The notes beneath the pieces were generated by a model, which was not told the origin of the DNA, searched no databases, and was given only the letters and a program-made list of their open reading frames with translations. 64,000 nt of DNA from JACCZX01 sp963829995 (GTDB lineage Bacteria > Pseudomonadota > Gammaproteobacteria > Burkholderiales > Burkholderiaceae_F). The translations under genes were made by a program, and so were the position numbers. Shown piece after piece: positions 1-12,000 of this stretch; within the stretch, counting starts at the first letter, position 1; every line of letters starts with the position of its first letter. The stretch covers positions 1 to 64,000 of the forward strand of contig CAWHKW010000014.1 in the NCBI GenBank assembly GCA_963829995.1, in the 5' to 3' direction.

Positions 1-14
1 ACGCTTTCACCCGA

Positions 15-3000
15 TCAGAGCAGTCTTTGACCTAGCCGGCCGGCAACGCGCTGTGCGTCTTCAACGATTGCTGAATGCTGCAATTCCGTGCCGTTAATCA
101 ACACGCCGGAACTTCCCGCCGAGGCCCAACCATCGTCAAGCGCCTGTTCGCCCATTGCGCTTCCGGATGCATGAGTCAACTGCTGCTTGAGTTCGCTATG
201 CACGGCCTCCCATATAAACGGCGTTTCGACCTTGGACGACGCTCGACTTCGCCGACAAAGCGCGACGTCAGCTCAGTCACGCTATCCAAAGATTCCCACC
301 ACGGCGCACTGCGCGCCACCGGCTGGATGCGAGCCATGTCTGTGCTGAGAGTGTCAATGGGCATCGACTTGCGTGCCGTAGGTAGCGTGCGTGCCCATCC
401 GTCTGCCGCGTCGCCGAAGTTAGCCGCGCTCCCGCCCGCCAGCGCAAGCGCGTGCGGTGCGCCGAAGATCATGTCACTCACCGCGTCACTCGCAGCGCTC
501 GGTTCGCTGCTACTCGTGCTAGCAGCCAACTCGGATTTAGATTGTTCCCAGAATCCCATGAACGATTTGAGGTTTCGTTGCGTGACGGTCTGCAACGCAG
601 AAACATCGGGCGAGTAGGGCATCGGAGCGAGAGCGACCATCTGCGCGACGCCATCATCAACGGCCATTGTGCGCATCGGTCGCAGCGGATTGATCTGGTC
701 CGCATCGCCTACTTCGAGGTGCATGGCGCTGGTAGCAGCGAGGCTGCTGGCACCGAACGAGTCGAGTGGCCAGCGCGTGAGCGTCGGATTAGCGACGCGC
801 CATGCATCAAAGGCGCTCACCAGCGACGCCATGTTGAGCGTCTCGACTTGCGTCGGTGTTCCGGCTTGGCCCGGTACCCATGCAGCGTCGCCAATGATCT
901 TCAGCGTGCCGACGTTGCGCACAGTCGTGGTCGCATACCAATTCTTCAGAGTGATGGTTTCGCTCGCTCCCAGATCGATGATCAGGTCGTTGCCAGTCTT
1001 GATCAGCCCCATCGCGGACTTGGCAATACCATTCGATACTTCCAGCACATCGTTGGCCGCCGTGCCGCTGCTGTTGAAGGTGTCGACTCCATGACCACGA
1101 GCCATAGCGATGCGGTCGATGCCGGTGCTGGTGACGTTAAGCGTGTCGTTGCCTGCGCCACCGATGAACACATTGGCGCCGGCCGAATCAGTTAGCGTGT
1201 CGTTACCGGCACCGCCGTTCAGCACGTTGGCGCCGCTATTGCCCGTAATGACGTTGTTGAGCGTGTTGCCGGTACCGTTGATCGCGGCAGTTCCGGTCAG
1301 GGTAAGGTTTTCGAGAGTCGCACCAAGGACGTAGGTAATTGACGACTGAACGCTATCTGTTCCTTCGCCCGCAAGTTCAGTAATTACATCGCCGGCGGCA
1401 TCAACGACGTAGGTGTCGTCGCCGAGACCTCCGACCAACGTATCGGCTCCCGCGCCACCATTCAAGGTGTCGTTACCCGCGCCACCCGTCAATGTGTTGG
1501 CCGCCGCATTGCCGGTCAGCACGTTGTTGAGCGTGTTGCCGGTGCCGTTGAGCGCGATGTGCCGGTCAGCGTCAGGTTTTCGAGATTGGCGCCGAGAGTC
1601 CAGCTAATCGATGCTTGCACGGTGTCGGTGCCTTCGCTCACCAGTTCCGTGACGACATCACCGGCGTTATCAACGACGAAGATGTCGTTACCTGTCCCAC
1701 CGATTAGTGTGTCGATGCCGGCGCCACCGTTCAGCGTGTCGTTGCCTGCACCGCCCGAAAGCGTGTTGGCAGCGGCATTGCCCGTCAGCACGTTGTTCAG
1801 CGTGTTGCCAGTGCCGTTGACCGCCGCGGTGCCCGTCAACGTCAGGTTTTCAACGTTCGTGCCGAGCGTCCAGGTGATTGCGGACTGGATCGTGTCGGTG
1901 CCCTCGGCGGCCAGTTCGGTCACGATGTCGCCGACGACATCGACTACATAAATGTCGTCCCCAATTCCTCCGATCAGGGTGTCGATCCCCGCTCCACCAT
2001 TAAGCGTGTCGTTACCCGCGCCACCCGTCAACGTGTTGGCCGCCGCATTGCCGGTCAGCGCGTTGTTGAGCGTATTGCCGGTGCCGTTGATGGCCGTGGT
2101 CCCGGTCAGGGTCAGGTTCTCGACCTCGCTAGCGAGTGTCCAGGTGATCGATGATTGAACGGAATCCGTGCCTTCGCCCACCAGTTCCGTTGTGACGTCT
2201 CCGATGTTGTCGACAACGAAAATGTCATTGCCTGTTCCACCGATCATCGTGTCGATGCCGGCGCCGCCGCTTATGGTGTCGTTACCGGCACCGCCGCTCA
2301 GCACGTTTGCGCCACTATTGCCCGTAATGACGTTATTGAGAGTGTTGCCGGTGCCGTTGATCGCAGTCGTTCCAGTGAGTGTCAAGTTCTCAACGTTCGC
2401 TCCGAGCGTCGTAGTGACCGACGAGTCGATCCGATCCGTTCCTGCACTGGCGGCTTCTGTGACCACATCCGCGACGTTATCGACCACGTAGATGTCATCG
2501 CCAAGGCCTCCACTCATAGTGTCGGCGCCAGCGCCACCGTTCAGTACATTGGCCGCGGCGTTTCCGGTCAGGGCATTGACCAGTGTGTTGCCGGTGCCAT
2601 TGATCGCCGCCGTTCCTGTCAGCACCAGGTTTTCGAGGTTGGCGCCGAGCGTGTAAGTCACTGACGACTCGACGCGATCAGTACCCGCGCTCGCGGCTTC
2701 AGTAACCACGTCGGTGGCGCTGTCGACTACGTAGACATCGTCGCCCAAGCCGCCTGCCATCGTGTCGTTGCCGGCGCCGCCGTCCAGCCGATTGGCGCCG
2801 GCGTTGCCGGTCAATGCATTGTTGAGGGTGTTACCAGTACCGTTAATCGCTGCAGTGCCGGTCAGCGTCAGGTTCTCGACGTTTGCGCCCAGTGTGAAGG
2901 TGACCGACGAGTCGATCCGATCGGTTCCTGCACTGGCGGCTTCGGTCACCACGTCGGCAACGTTATCGACCACATAGATATCGTTGCCTGCGCCTCCGAC

Positions 3001-6000
3001 CATCGTGTCTGCACCAGCGCCGCCGTTGAGCTGGTTGGCGGCGCTGTTTCCGGTCAACACGTTTGCAAGGGTATTGCCGGTGGCGTTGATCGCGGCGGTG
3101 CCGGTAAGCGTTAAGTTCTCTACATTCGCGCCAAGCGTGTAGGTGATGGTCGACTCGACGGTGTCGGTCCCGGCGCTCGCAGCTTCTGTGACGATGTCTG
3201 TCGTCACATCGACGACGTAGGTGTCATTGCCCGCACCACCGATCATCGTGTCGGTTCCGCCGCCGCCGTTGAGTCGATTGGCTCCTGCGTTGCCGGTCAG
3301 CGTATTGTTCGAAGTATTGCCGGTAGCGTTGATTGCGCGTGCCGGTAAGGTCGATGTTCTCGACATTCGCGCCGAGCGTGTAACTCACGCTGGCTTGGAC
3401 AACATCGGTGCCGGCGCTGGCGGCCTCGGTGACAATCGTCTGCGCTGTTGTCGACGACGTAGGTGTCGTTGCCGGCCCGACAACGCATCGTCCTGCGCCA
3501 CCTTTCATCGTGTCGATGCCGGCGCCGCCGTTCAGCCTGTTGGCCGCGGAGTTGCCGATCAACGTGTTGTTCAGCGTATTGCCGGTGCCGTTGATGGCAG
3601 CCGTGCCGGTCAGCGTCAGGTTTTCGACGTTGGCGCCTAGCGTCCAAGTGATTGTCGAGTCGACGCGATCGGTACCCTCGGCGGCCGTCGGTGACGGTAT
3701 CGGCGGCGTTGTCTACTACATAGATGTCGTCGCCGCCGCCACCGATCATCGTGTCCGCTCCGGCCCCACCGTCGAGTCGGTGGCGGCGGAGTTTCCCGTT
3801 AGGACATTGGCCGCGCTGTTGCCGGTTAGCACATTGTTGAGCGTGTTGCCGGTGCCGTTGACCGCGGTAGTGCCCGTGAGCGTCAGATTTTCAACGTTTG
3901 CGGAAAGTGTGGTGGCGACCGAAGAATCCACTCATCGGTACCGGCGCTCGCTGCTTCCGTAACGACGTCACCGGCGTTATCGACGACATAAATGTCGTTG
4001 CCCGCGCCGCCGATCATTGTGTCTGCGCTCGCCCCACCGTTGAGAAGATTAGCGGCTGCATTACCGGTGAGCGTGTTGGCGAGCGTGTTGCCAGACGCAT
4101 TTATGGCTCCGGTTCCGGTCAGCGTTAGATTTTCGACGTTGGTAGCTAACGAATAGGAGACGGTAGACTCGACCGTGTCGGTGCCGCCCGTCGCAGCTTC
4201 GCTAACGACATCACCCGTATTGTCGACGACGTAGACGTCGTTGCCGGTGCCGCCAGTCATCGCGTCAGCCCCAGTACCGCCGTCGATCCGATTCGCCCCC
4301 GAGTTGCCGGTCAACGTGTTGTTCGAAGCATTGCCCGTCACGTTGATGGAGGCTGTGCCTGTCAGCACGGCGTTTTCGACATTCGCACTGAGCGTGTAGC
4401 TGACACTGGCCTCGACGACATCAGTACCTGCGCCCGCAGCTTCTGTGATGACGTCACTGGCGTTGTCGACGACGTATGTGTCATCTCCGGTGCCACCTTG
4501 CATTGCATCGGCACCTGCTCCTCCATCAAGGCGATCGGCTGCGGAATTACCGCCGAGAGTGTTGTTTAAAGAGTTGCCAATGCCGTCGATGGCCGCGGAG
4601 CCGGTCAGCATCAGGTTCTCAATATTGGCGCCCAGCGTCCAAGTGACCGACGACTGAACGGTGTCGATGCCCTCAGCAGCGGCTTCATTCACAACATCGG
4701 ACGCCGAGTCCACAACGAACGTGTCGTTGCCCGGTCCGCCCGTAGCCGTATCCGAGCCGAGGCCTCCAATTAGAGTGTCGTTGCCAGCGTCGCCACTGAG
4801 TTGATCATTGCCTGCACCACCGAGAAGCTGGTCGTCGCCCGCACCTCCCAAGACGACGTCATCGCCGCCCAACGCATCGATGAAGTCATTGCCGGGCGTT
4901 TCAACCAATGTGTCGTTGCCTTGCGTTGGCGTGTTCGGAAGGGCACCGCCCGAAGTGTTCACATCTATAGCCAGACGGTCCCAAAACGATCCGTCGGAAA
5001 ATGTGACGCGTGACAGGCCGTCCGAGCGCAGGCCGGCGGTCAAGAGGAAATGATTCCTAACCGTGATGGTGTCGCTGCTTCCGACGATGGCAATCAATAA
5101 GTCGTTGGCCTGCGCCCCGGTACCTCTCGCAAGGGTTACGTCGGTCGTGTAGATACCGGTGCCGGAAAAATTCAAGATTCCGGTTGCAGTCCCAGACGCA
5201 GCGTGATTGTCGATTACATCCTGGCCGTCGCCACGACCAAAAACGAATGTGGTGTTAGCCCCTTGCGCCGTCAGCAGGTCGCTCCCCGTGCCTCCGGTAA
5301 GCGTGTCGTTGATGCCGGTGCCGGCGTTAAGCGTGTCATCGCCGGCGTCGCCATACAGGAAGTCGGTGCCAGTACCGCCGTCAAGTGTGTCTGCGCCATC
5401 ACGCCCGAACAGATTGTCATTGCCATCTCCGCCAAGTAACTGATCATTCCCGGTTCCACCATCTAGAGAGTCATCGCCGGCGCCACCGTTCAGCGTGTCG
5501 TTGCCGCTCCCGCCTGAAAGGGTGTTGACAGCACCATTGCCTGTGATCTCATTGTTGAGCGTATTGCCGGTCCCGTTGATGGCTGCGGAGCCTGTTAGGG
5601 TTAGGTTTTCGACGTTGGCACCAAGCGTGTGGTAAACCCCAACTCGACCGTATCTATTCCCGCGCTCGCAGCTTCGATGACGACATCACTCGTGCTGTCG
5701 ACAACGTAGATGTCATTACCCGCGCCTCCGCTCATCGTGTCGGCGCCTGCACCCCCGTTGAGGCGGTTCGCGCCTGAGTTGCCGGTCAACGTGTTGTTCG
5801 CAGTATTGCCCGTTGCATTGATGGATGCGCTGCCAGTCAACAGTATGTTTTCGACGTTGACGCCAAGCGTGTAGTTGATACTGGATTCGACCGTGTCAAC
5901 ACCGCCGCTTACTGTTTCGGTTATGACGTCACCGGCGTTATCGACTACATAAACGTCGTTGTCATCGCCGCCAAACAAGGTATCCGCGCCGCCACCGCCA

Positions 6001-9000
6001 TCGAGCCTGCTGGCGCCACCCGCGCCAGTGAGTATGTTGATTGCAGAATTCCCGAGCAAGATGTTGTTTTCCTGGTTGCCCGTGCCGTTCGTCGCAGTGG
6101 TTCCGGTTAACGTGAGGTTTTCAACAAAGGCGCTCAACACGTAGGACACGTTTGATTTGACGAGGTCGATGCCGGCATTCGATGCCTCAACAATCAGATC
6201 TCCCGCGACATTGATGATATAGGTGTCATTGCCCGTCCCGCCTTGCAGCGTATCGACGCCCGCTCCTCCGATGAGCCGGTCGTTGCCCGCGCCACCGTTC
6301 AGTATGTTTGCAGCGCCATTCCCGGTGATCACATTGTCCAGACCATTGCCGGTGCCGGTGATTGCAGTTGTTCCGGTGAGGGTCAGATTCTCGATGTTCG
6401 CCGCAAGCGAAAAGGTCACAGATGAAATTGCGTGATCCGTGCCTTCGTTCGCGTGCTCACGCAAGATTTCAGAGGAGTTATCGACGATGAACGTATCGTC
6501 GCCTTCGCACCCGCACATGTCATCGCGACCGGCGCCTCCATCCAAGTAATCGTTGCCCGCGCTGCCTTCGAGAGAGTCGTCGCCCGCTCCACCGCTCAAC
6601 GTGTCTGCTCCACCTAGGCCAACCAGACGGTCAATCGCCGCGGTGCCTACCAAAGCGTCATCGTCCGCAGTCCCAAAACGAGTAACCGCGCGGACCACGT
6701 TCGCCTCGACATCGCTCGCCGTCCATACCGTACCGTCGCTGAACGTGAAGCGTTCGATCCGATAGTGCGCGTCCGGATACCAGCGAATGCGCAGCTCGTC
6801 GTCGGAGCACTTGATCCCGATGATGACGTGTACGTCGTCGCGCGTGAGCGTCAAATCTGCTGGGGTGATACCAGGAAGAAACGCGACCGTGTCCTGACCA
6901 GTCAGGTGATCGAAATCAACTACCAAGTCTTGGTCGTATCCGTGGCCAAACAAGTAGGTATCGTTACCTGATTCTCCGGACAGGAAGTCATTACCAGTTG
7001 AATCACTGAGTAGATCGGCCCCGGATCCGCCATAGAGCACGTCATCGCCTGCTTCGCCGTCGAGATCATCATTACCGGCGCCACCGTATACATAGTTGGA
7101 ATGCGCTGATCCGCGCCGCACATCGTCACCGGGAGTCGAGGGCACAAAGAACTCAGTCTGACCGGCCAATTTGTTGGCAACATCCGTATATGTCCAGATC
7201 GTGCCATCGGCGAATCTGACGACATAGTCCTGCGTATAGGTCAGAGCACCTTGCAGAGTAAGCCGGTCAGTAGAGTTTCTAATACGGAGCTCAATGTCGT
7301 TGCCCGTCGAGATGTTGATGGTCCCCGTCACTTCGATGTCGCTGGGCGCGATGGTCGACCCGAGGAGAATCTGGCTACGTTGATTGTCGGTAAGGGATAT
7401 GCTCGTTGGGTCTAGCGGAGACTCACCGACGACATCCCAACCATAACCGCGATCAAAAACGTACGTATCTGATCCGGTACCGCCCACTAAATAGTCACGG
7501 GAGTTGTCGTTCGAGTTGTTCCAGGGAATGGTGCCCGTTCCGGCCAGACCGTCCGCACCCCCATCCAATATGTCGTCACCGGCGTCGCCATAGAGATCGT
7601 CGCCTCCCAAGCCTCCGCGCAACGAATCCGCGCCGTCGCCGCCCAAGAGGAAGTCGTTTCCATCGCCGCCCGAAAGCGTATCAGCGCCGGCTCGGCCGTA
7701 GAGCACATCATCACCTGCGCCAGCATCGAGCGTCGAGCCGGTGGGTGCGGCATACAGCGTGTCGGCACCAGCGGTGCCTAACGTGCTAACGCGCCTCTCA
7801 ATCTCTGCGACATCCAAAACAGTTCCGTTCGCAAACGAAACGCCGGTGATCTTGGCACCCTCGGGAATCATTAGAGCGTCCGAAGTTCCGATAATCGCGA
7901 ATGTCAGTTCCCCCCAAGCCTTGGCCGTAACGCGTACATCGCTGGGCAAGACACCTGCTTTGAAAGAGATGGTCGCTTGCGAGAATGCTCCGGGTGCGGC
8001 TAAGATCGGCGCCGTCCCCGCGACCGAACAGGATGGTTCCGCTTCCGGCGCTGTTGCTGTAGCCAATAGTGTCGCTACCAGCTCCTCCATCCACTTTATC
8101 GTTCACGCTCATCACAAACGTATCGTCGCCAGCTCCGCCTTCGAGGACATCATCGCGGGCCCCACGCAACGTATCGTTGCCGTCGCCACCTCGGAGAATG
8201 TCTCGGAACGAAGTCGCTTGGAGCACATCGTTACCACTCGTGCCAACGATGGCGCGCTCGGGTTGGTCACCAGATTCCAAATCGTGCCATCGCTAAAGAC
8301 TGCACGTTCGACACCGTTGATGCTGTGATCCTGAATCAACAGCGTATCCGTCGAACCCACCAAGGTAACGGTAAGCCGATTGTTATCGGCAGTCAGCCGA
8401 ACGTCCTGCGGCCGGACGCCGGTTGCAAATCGCAATGTGTCATTTCCCATGAATTCGTGGGGGGGACTGAAGTCATTTTCTGCCACCGTGTCCTGGCCGT
8501 AGCCATACCCGAACACATAGGTGTCGTCACCCAATCCGCCGACCAACCGATCGCTGCCGGCGCCGCTGTCGATCGTGTCATTCCCTCCGAAGGCTTCGAT
8601 TTTCTGGCTCAAAGAGTTGGCCGTAAAATATCGTCGCCAGAGGTGCCCCATGTCGCCGGGTCACCGCGCGGAGCCAGCGACTGGATGTATGCACTCGACC
8701 AAACCGTTCCATTCGAAAAGCGAATCTGAGTTCGACTGGGCAAGCCCGGGCCCCATGCGTGCCAATAAAGCGTGAACGAGTCGGAACTCCGTTGATTCGG
8801 AGCACTGCTGGAGAGGTGATCCCGCCGAACGACAGCGTTACCTCGCTCGGTAAAGCGCTTACCTGTACGGTGTCCAGGTCGGCAACCTGAGCGCCGTCTC
8901 CATGCCAAGGGTCGTATGTGTCGTTGCCAGAGCCACGCCTGAACAAATACGTGTCGTTGCCCGCGCCGCCGTTGAGGATGTCATCGCCGGCGCCCCCATC

Positions 9001-12000
9001 GAGTTGATCGTCGCCAGCTAGTCCGTGCAGGGTGTCGTTCCCCGCACCGGAGTCGAGCGTATCGGCGCTGGACGTCCCGTCCAAAATCTCAGCAAACTGA
9101 CTCGTTCCAAGTTCAATGCGATTCCGCACCTGACCAAGATCCCAGATCGTGCCATCGGCAAGATCGCGGCGCCGTGGAAGTTGTCGCGATCGAAAGTTTG
9201 TTGCGCACGATGATCGTGTCGCCCGTGTCCCGGATGCGCAGGTAGAGGTCGGCGATGACATTGGAGGCATTTGGCCCTTTGGATCGGTAGACTTGAATAT
9301 CTGCAGGGCGGATCGATTCGCCAAAAATAATCGTGCTTCCGCTGAGCGTACTGTCTTGCCCATAGCCGCGGTCGAAGTAGACGGTCAGCGCCGAGGCACC
9401 CGCGGCCGCATAGTCGTCTGTCACCACGTCATTGCCGGCGCCGCCATCCATCACGCCACCCGCGTTGCGCGTTGTCAATTGGTCGTCGCCTGGACCACCC
9501 GAGAGGTGCGCACCGGAACCCCAGTCAAGCCGGTCATTCCCATTTTCTCCGTACAGCAAATCGGCGGAGAACGTGTAGGGGGACTGACTGCCGATGAGGT
9601 GGTCGTTGCCGTCGCCACCACGGATGACATCTATTGAAGAGGTGCCGGATAGCGTGTCAGCGTTGGCTGTCGCGACGAGCGTTCGAGCCCGCAGGTCATC
9701 GGCGTTCCAGACCGTGCCATCGGCAAAGGTCACGAACAAATCGTTGCGGTTGACTTGACGGTTATCGACTATCGCGTCCCATCCCAACAACGATAGGTTA
9801 TCGACCCCATTTGAATGCGCGAGCTTCAGTCCGTTGAGGTTCGTAACCGTAATGTGTGTGGGCAAAATACCGGGCGCCATGCGCACGGTGTTAATACCAC
9901 CACCCTGACGGTATTCCATCTGCACCCGATCCCGCGCCCATCCCCACGGCAAAGAGCAGAGTGTCGTCGCCAGCGCCGTCGAGGATGTAGTCGTTCCCGG
10001 CGCCGCCATCGACGGTGTTGTCTCCGAAACGCAGGCTTATAACGTCATTGCCCGCTCCTGCGGAAATCGTGTCGGCGCCCAGGCCGTCGATCAGTTCATC
10101 AAATCCCGCGGTGCCCGTTATGCTGGTGGCGGCGATGCCTGCGTTCCGAATCAGGTGAGCGAGACTCACCTCCGTTCCATCGTCAAACTTCAGGGTCGCG
10201 CCCAAGCTGCTCTGCGCACGTATGTCAATCGAGATTGAATCGCCAGGCGCGTAATCGAGCCGCAAATGGGGATCTCCCGTTATCGTGACAACCGAAAACG
10301 CGATTTGGCTGGCTGTGATGCCAGGTCCGAACTCGAACGTGCCGGTTCCGAGCGGATAAAACGAAACTATCCGATCATTCCCGTCGCCTGCCTTAAACCG
10401 GTAAGTCGGCGCGTGGCCATCGCGAATAGTGTCGTCGCCGCGTCCTGGGATTACGAGAGCCGGCACGAAGGCATATTCGTTCGGTGGCACGGCGGATATC
10501 GCGTTCGCCGCGGAGCTACCTTCAAAGAGAACTTTCTCGGGCTGGATGCTGTTCAAATACAGCGTCTCGCCATTTGCAAATTCGATTCTGTCCGTCGGTG
10601 AGCTGAAAGGGATTCGAAATTGCTGCTGCGATGCCTTGATCTCGACCACGAAGCTACCGCCGGATCGTAAAAAACTTACGTCATCGCGATTCAGTCCGGC
10701 GAGTTCATACACGCCGGTACCGCCAGATTGTCCATTGGAAAGCGGAATGCTCGACATCGCGATCCGCGTGCCGTCGTCAAGTTCGAGATACTCAATAGAC
10801 GCTGTATCCGACGACGCCCCAAGAGCGTCTTTGACAATGATTCCTTCGGTCTCTGACCGGTCAACTTTGATGCGCAGGTCTGAGCCGACCCGTACGAAAG
10901 ACAAATCGGTTGTGAAGATGCCCGGGCCTACACGAATCGTGTCGGAACCGCCGCGTCGCTAATCGTATCGAGCCCATCGCCACGACGGTAGACATAAATA
11001 TCGTCGGTTGTCGCGGCGTCGTCCACCAGCGTGTCGTTACCCTGTCCACCGACAAGTGTGTCGTGACCCTCGTCACCCCACAGCACGTCATCGCCGCCTC
11101 CGCCGTCAAGCCAGTCGTCACCGGTGCCGCCGTCCAGGTAGTCAGACCCCGAAGGCTCGAGCTCTGGGTACGTAAGCACACCATTCACGAATTCTTCTTT
11201 GTACAGGTCTCCCATGAGCACATCGTCACCAGCGCCTCCGTATAGCGAGTCGCTCTCGCCACCACCGTGCAACGTGTCGGCGTCGGCGCCACCCGAGAGA
11301 ACGTCGTTGAAGCGGCCACCGATCAATAAATCGGTCCCGCTGCCGCCTTCGATGAAGTCTTCCCCGCCGGCGCCGTCGATGCGATCGTTATCCGCGCCAC
11401 CGTCGATGATGTCCTTTCCCGCACCCCCTTGAATGATGTCGTCACCAGTACCGCCATTGATAAAGGCGATGGCTGACGAGCTTGTATTGCCGTCCTTGAC
11501 CATTTCAGACAGCGGTACTCCACCCGAGCCCAGATACCGCGTAAACGAGATCCCTCCTCGCGTGATCGTGCCATTCGAGCGAATGAATTCGAAGTCGGCC
11601 GACGAAAACGCATCGAACGGGCCTGTGGGTGCTGTCGCTCGGTACTGAACCACTTCCAGCGCGTCGTTAGGAGCGACATCGGTCGGAGCAATCGGCCCTG
11701 GCCCCAGCCATTGAAGATGACCGCCCGCACTAGTCTGCGCATATACGCTGTGAGGAATAGTGATGCCATCACCGAGCAGGTTTCTGCCCGCCGCCACTGT
11801 GCCGTTGACGAACGGCGTGTAGTAGAACTCCCAGCGACTGAACGATGGGTTGTACATGCCGAGCGAGCCATTGACCGTGCCGGGAGTCAGAGTCAACAGA
11901 CTGCCCATGTCAGCCAACGCTGACGGCGTGTAGCCGAGCACCTGGGTAATTCCCCCACCTGCGCGCGAGTAAAGCTGAAATTGCGGCGCCGAGTCATATC

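Noticed and set aside
1266..6362. CRISPR array or satellite DNA
   Set aside because: The regular repeats are long, translate into RTX units and lack spacers of constant size.
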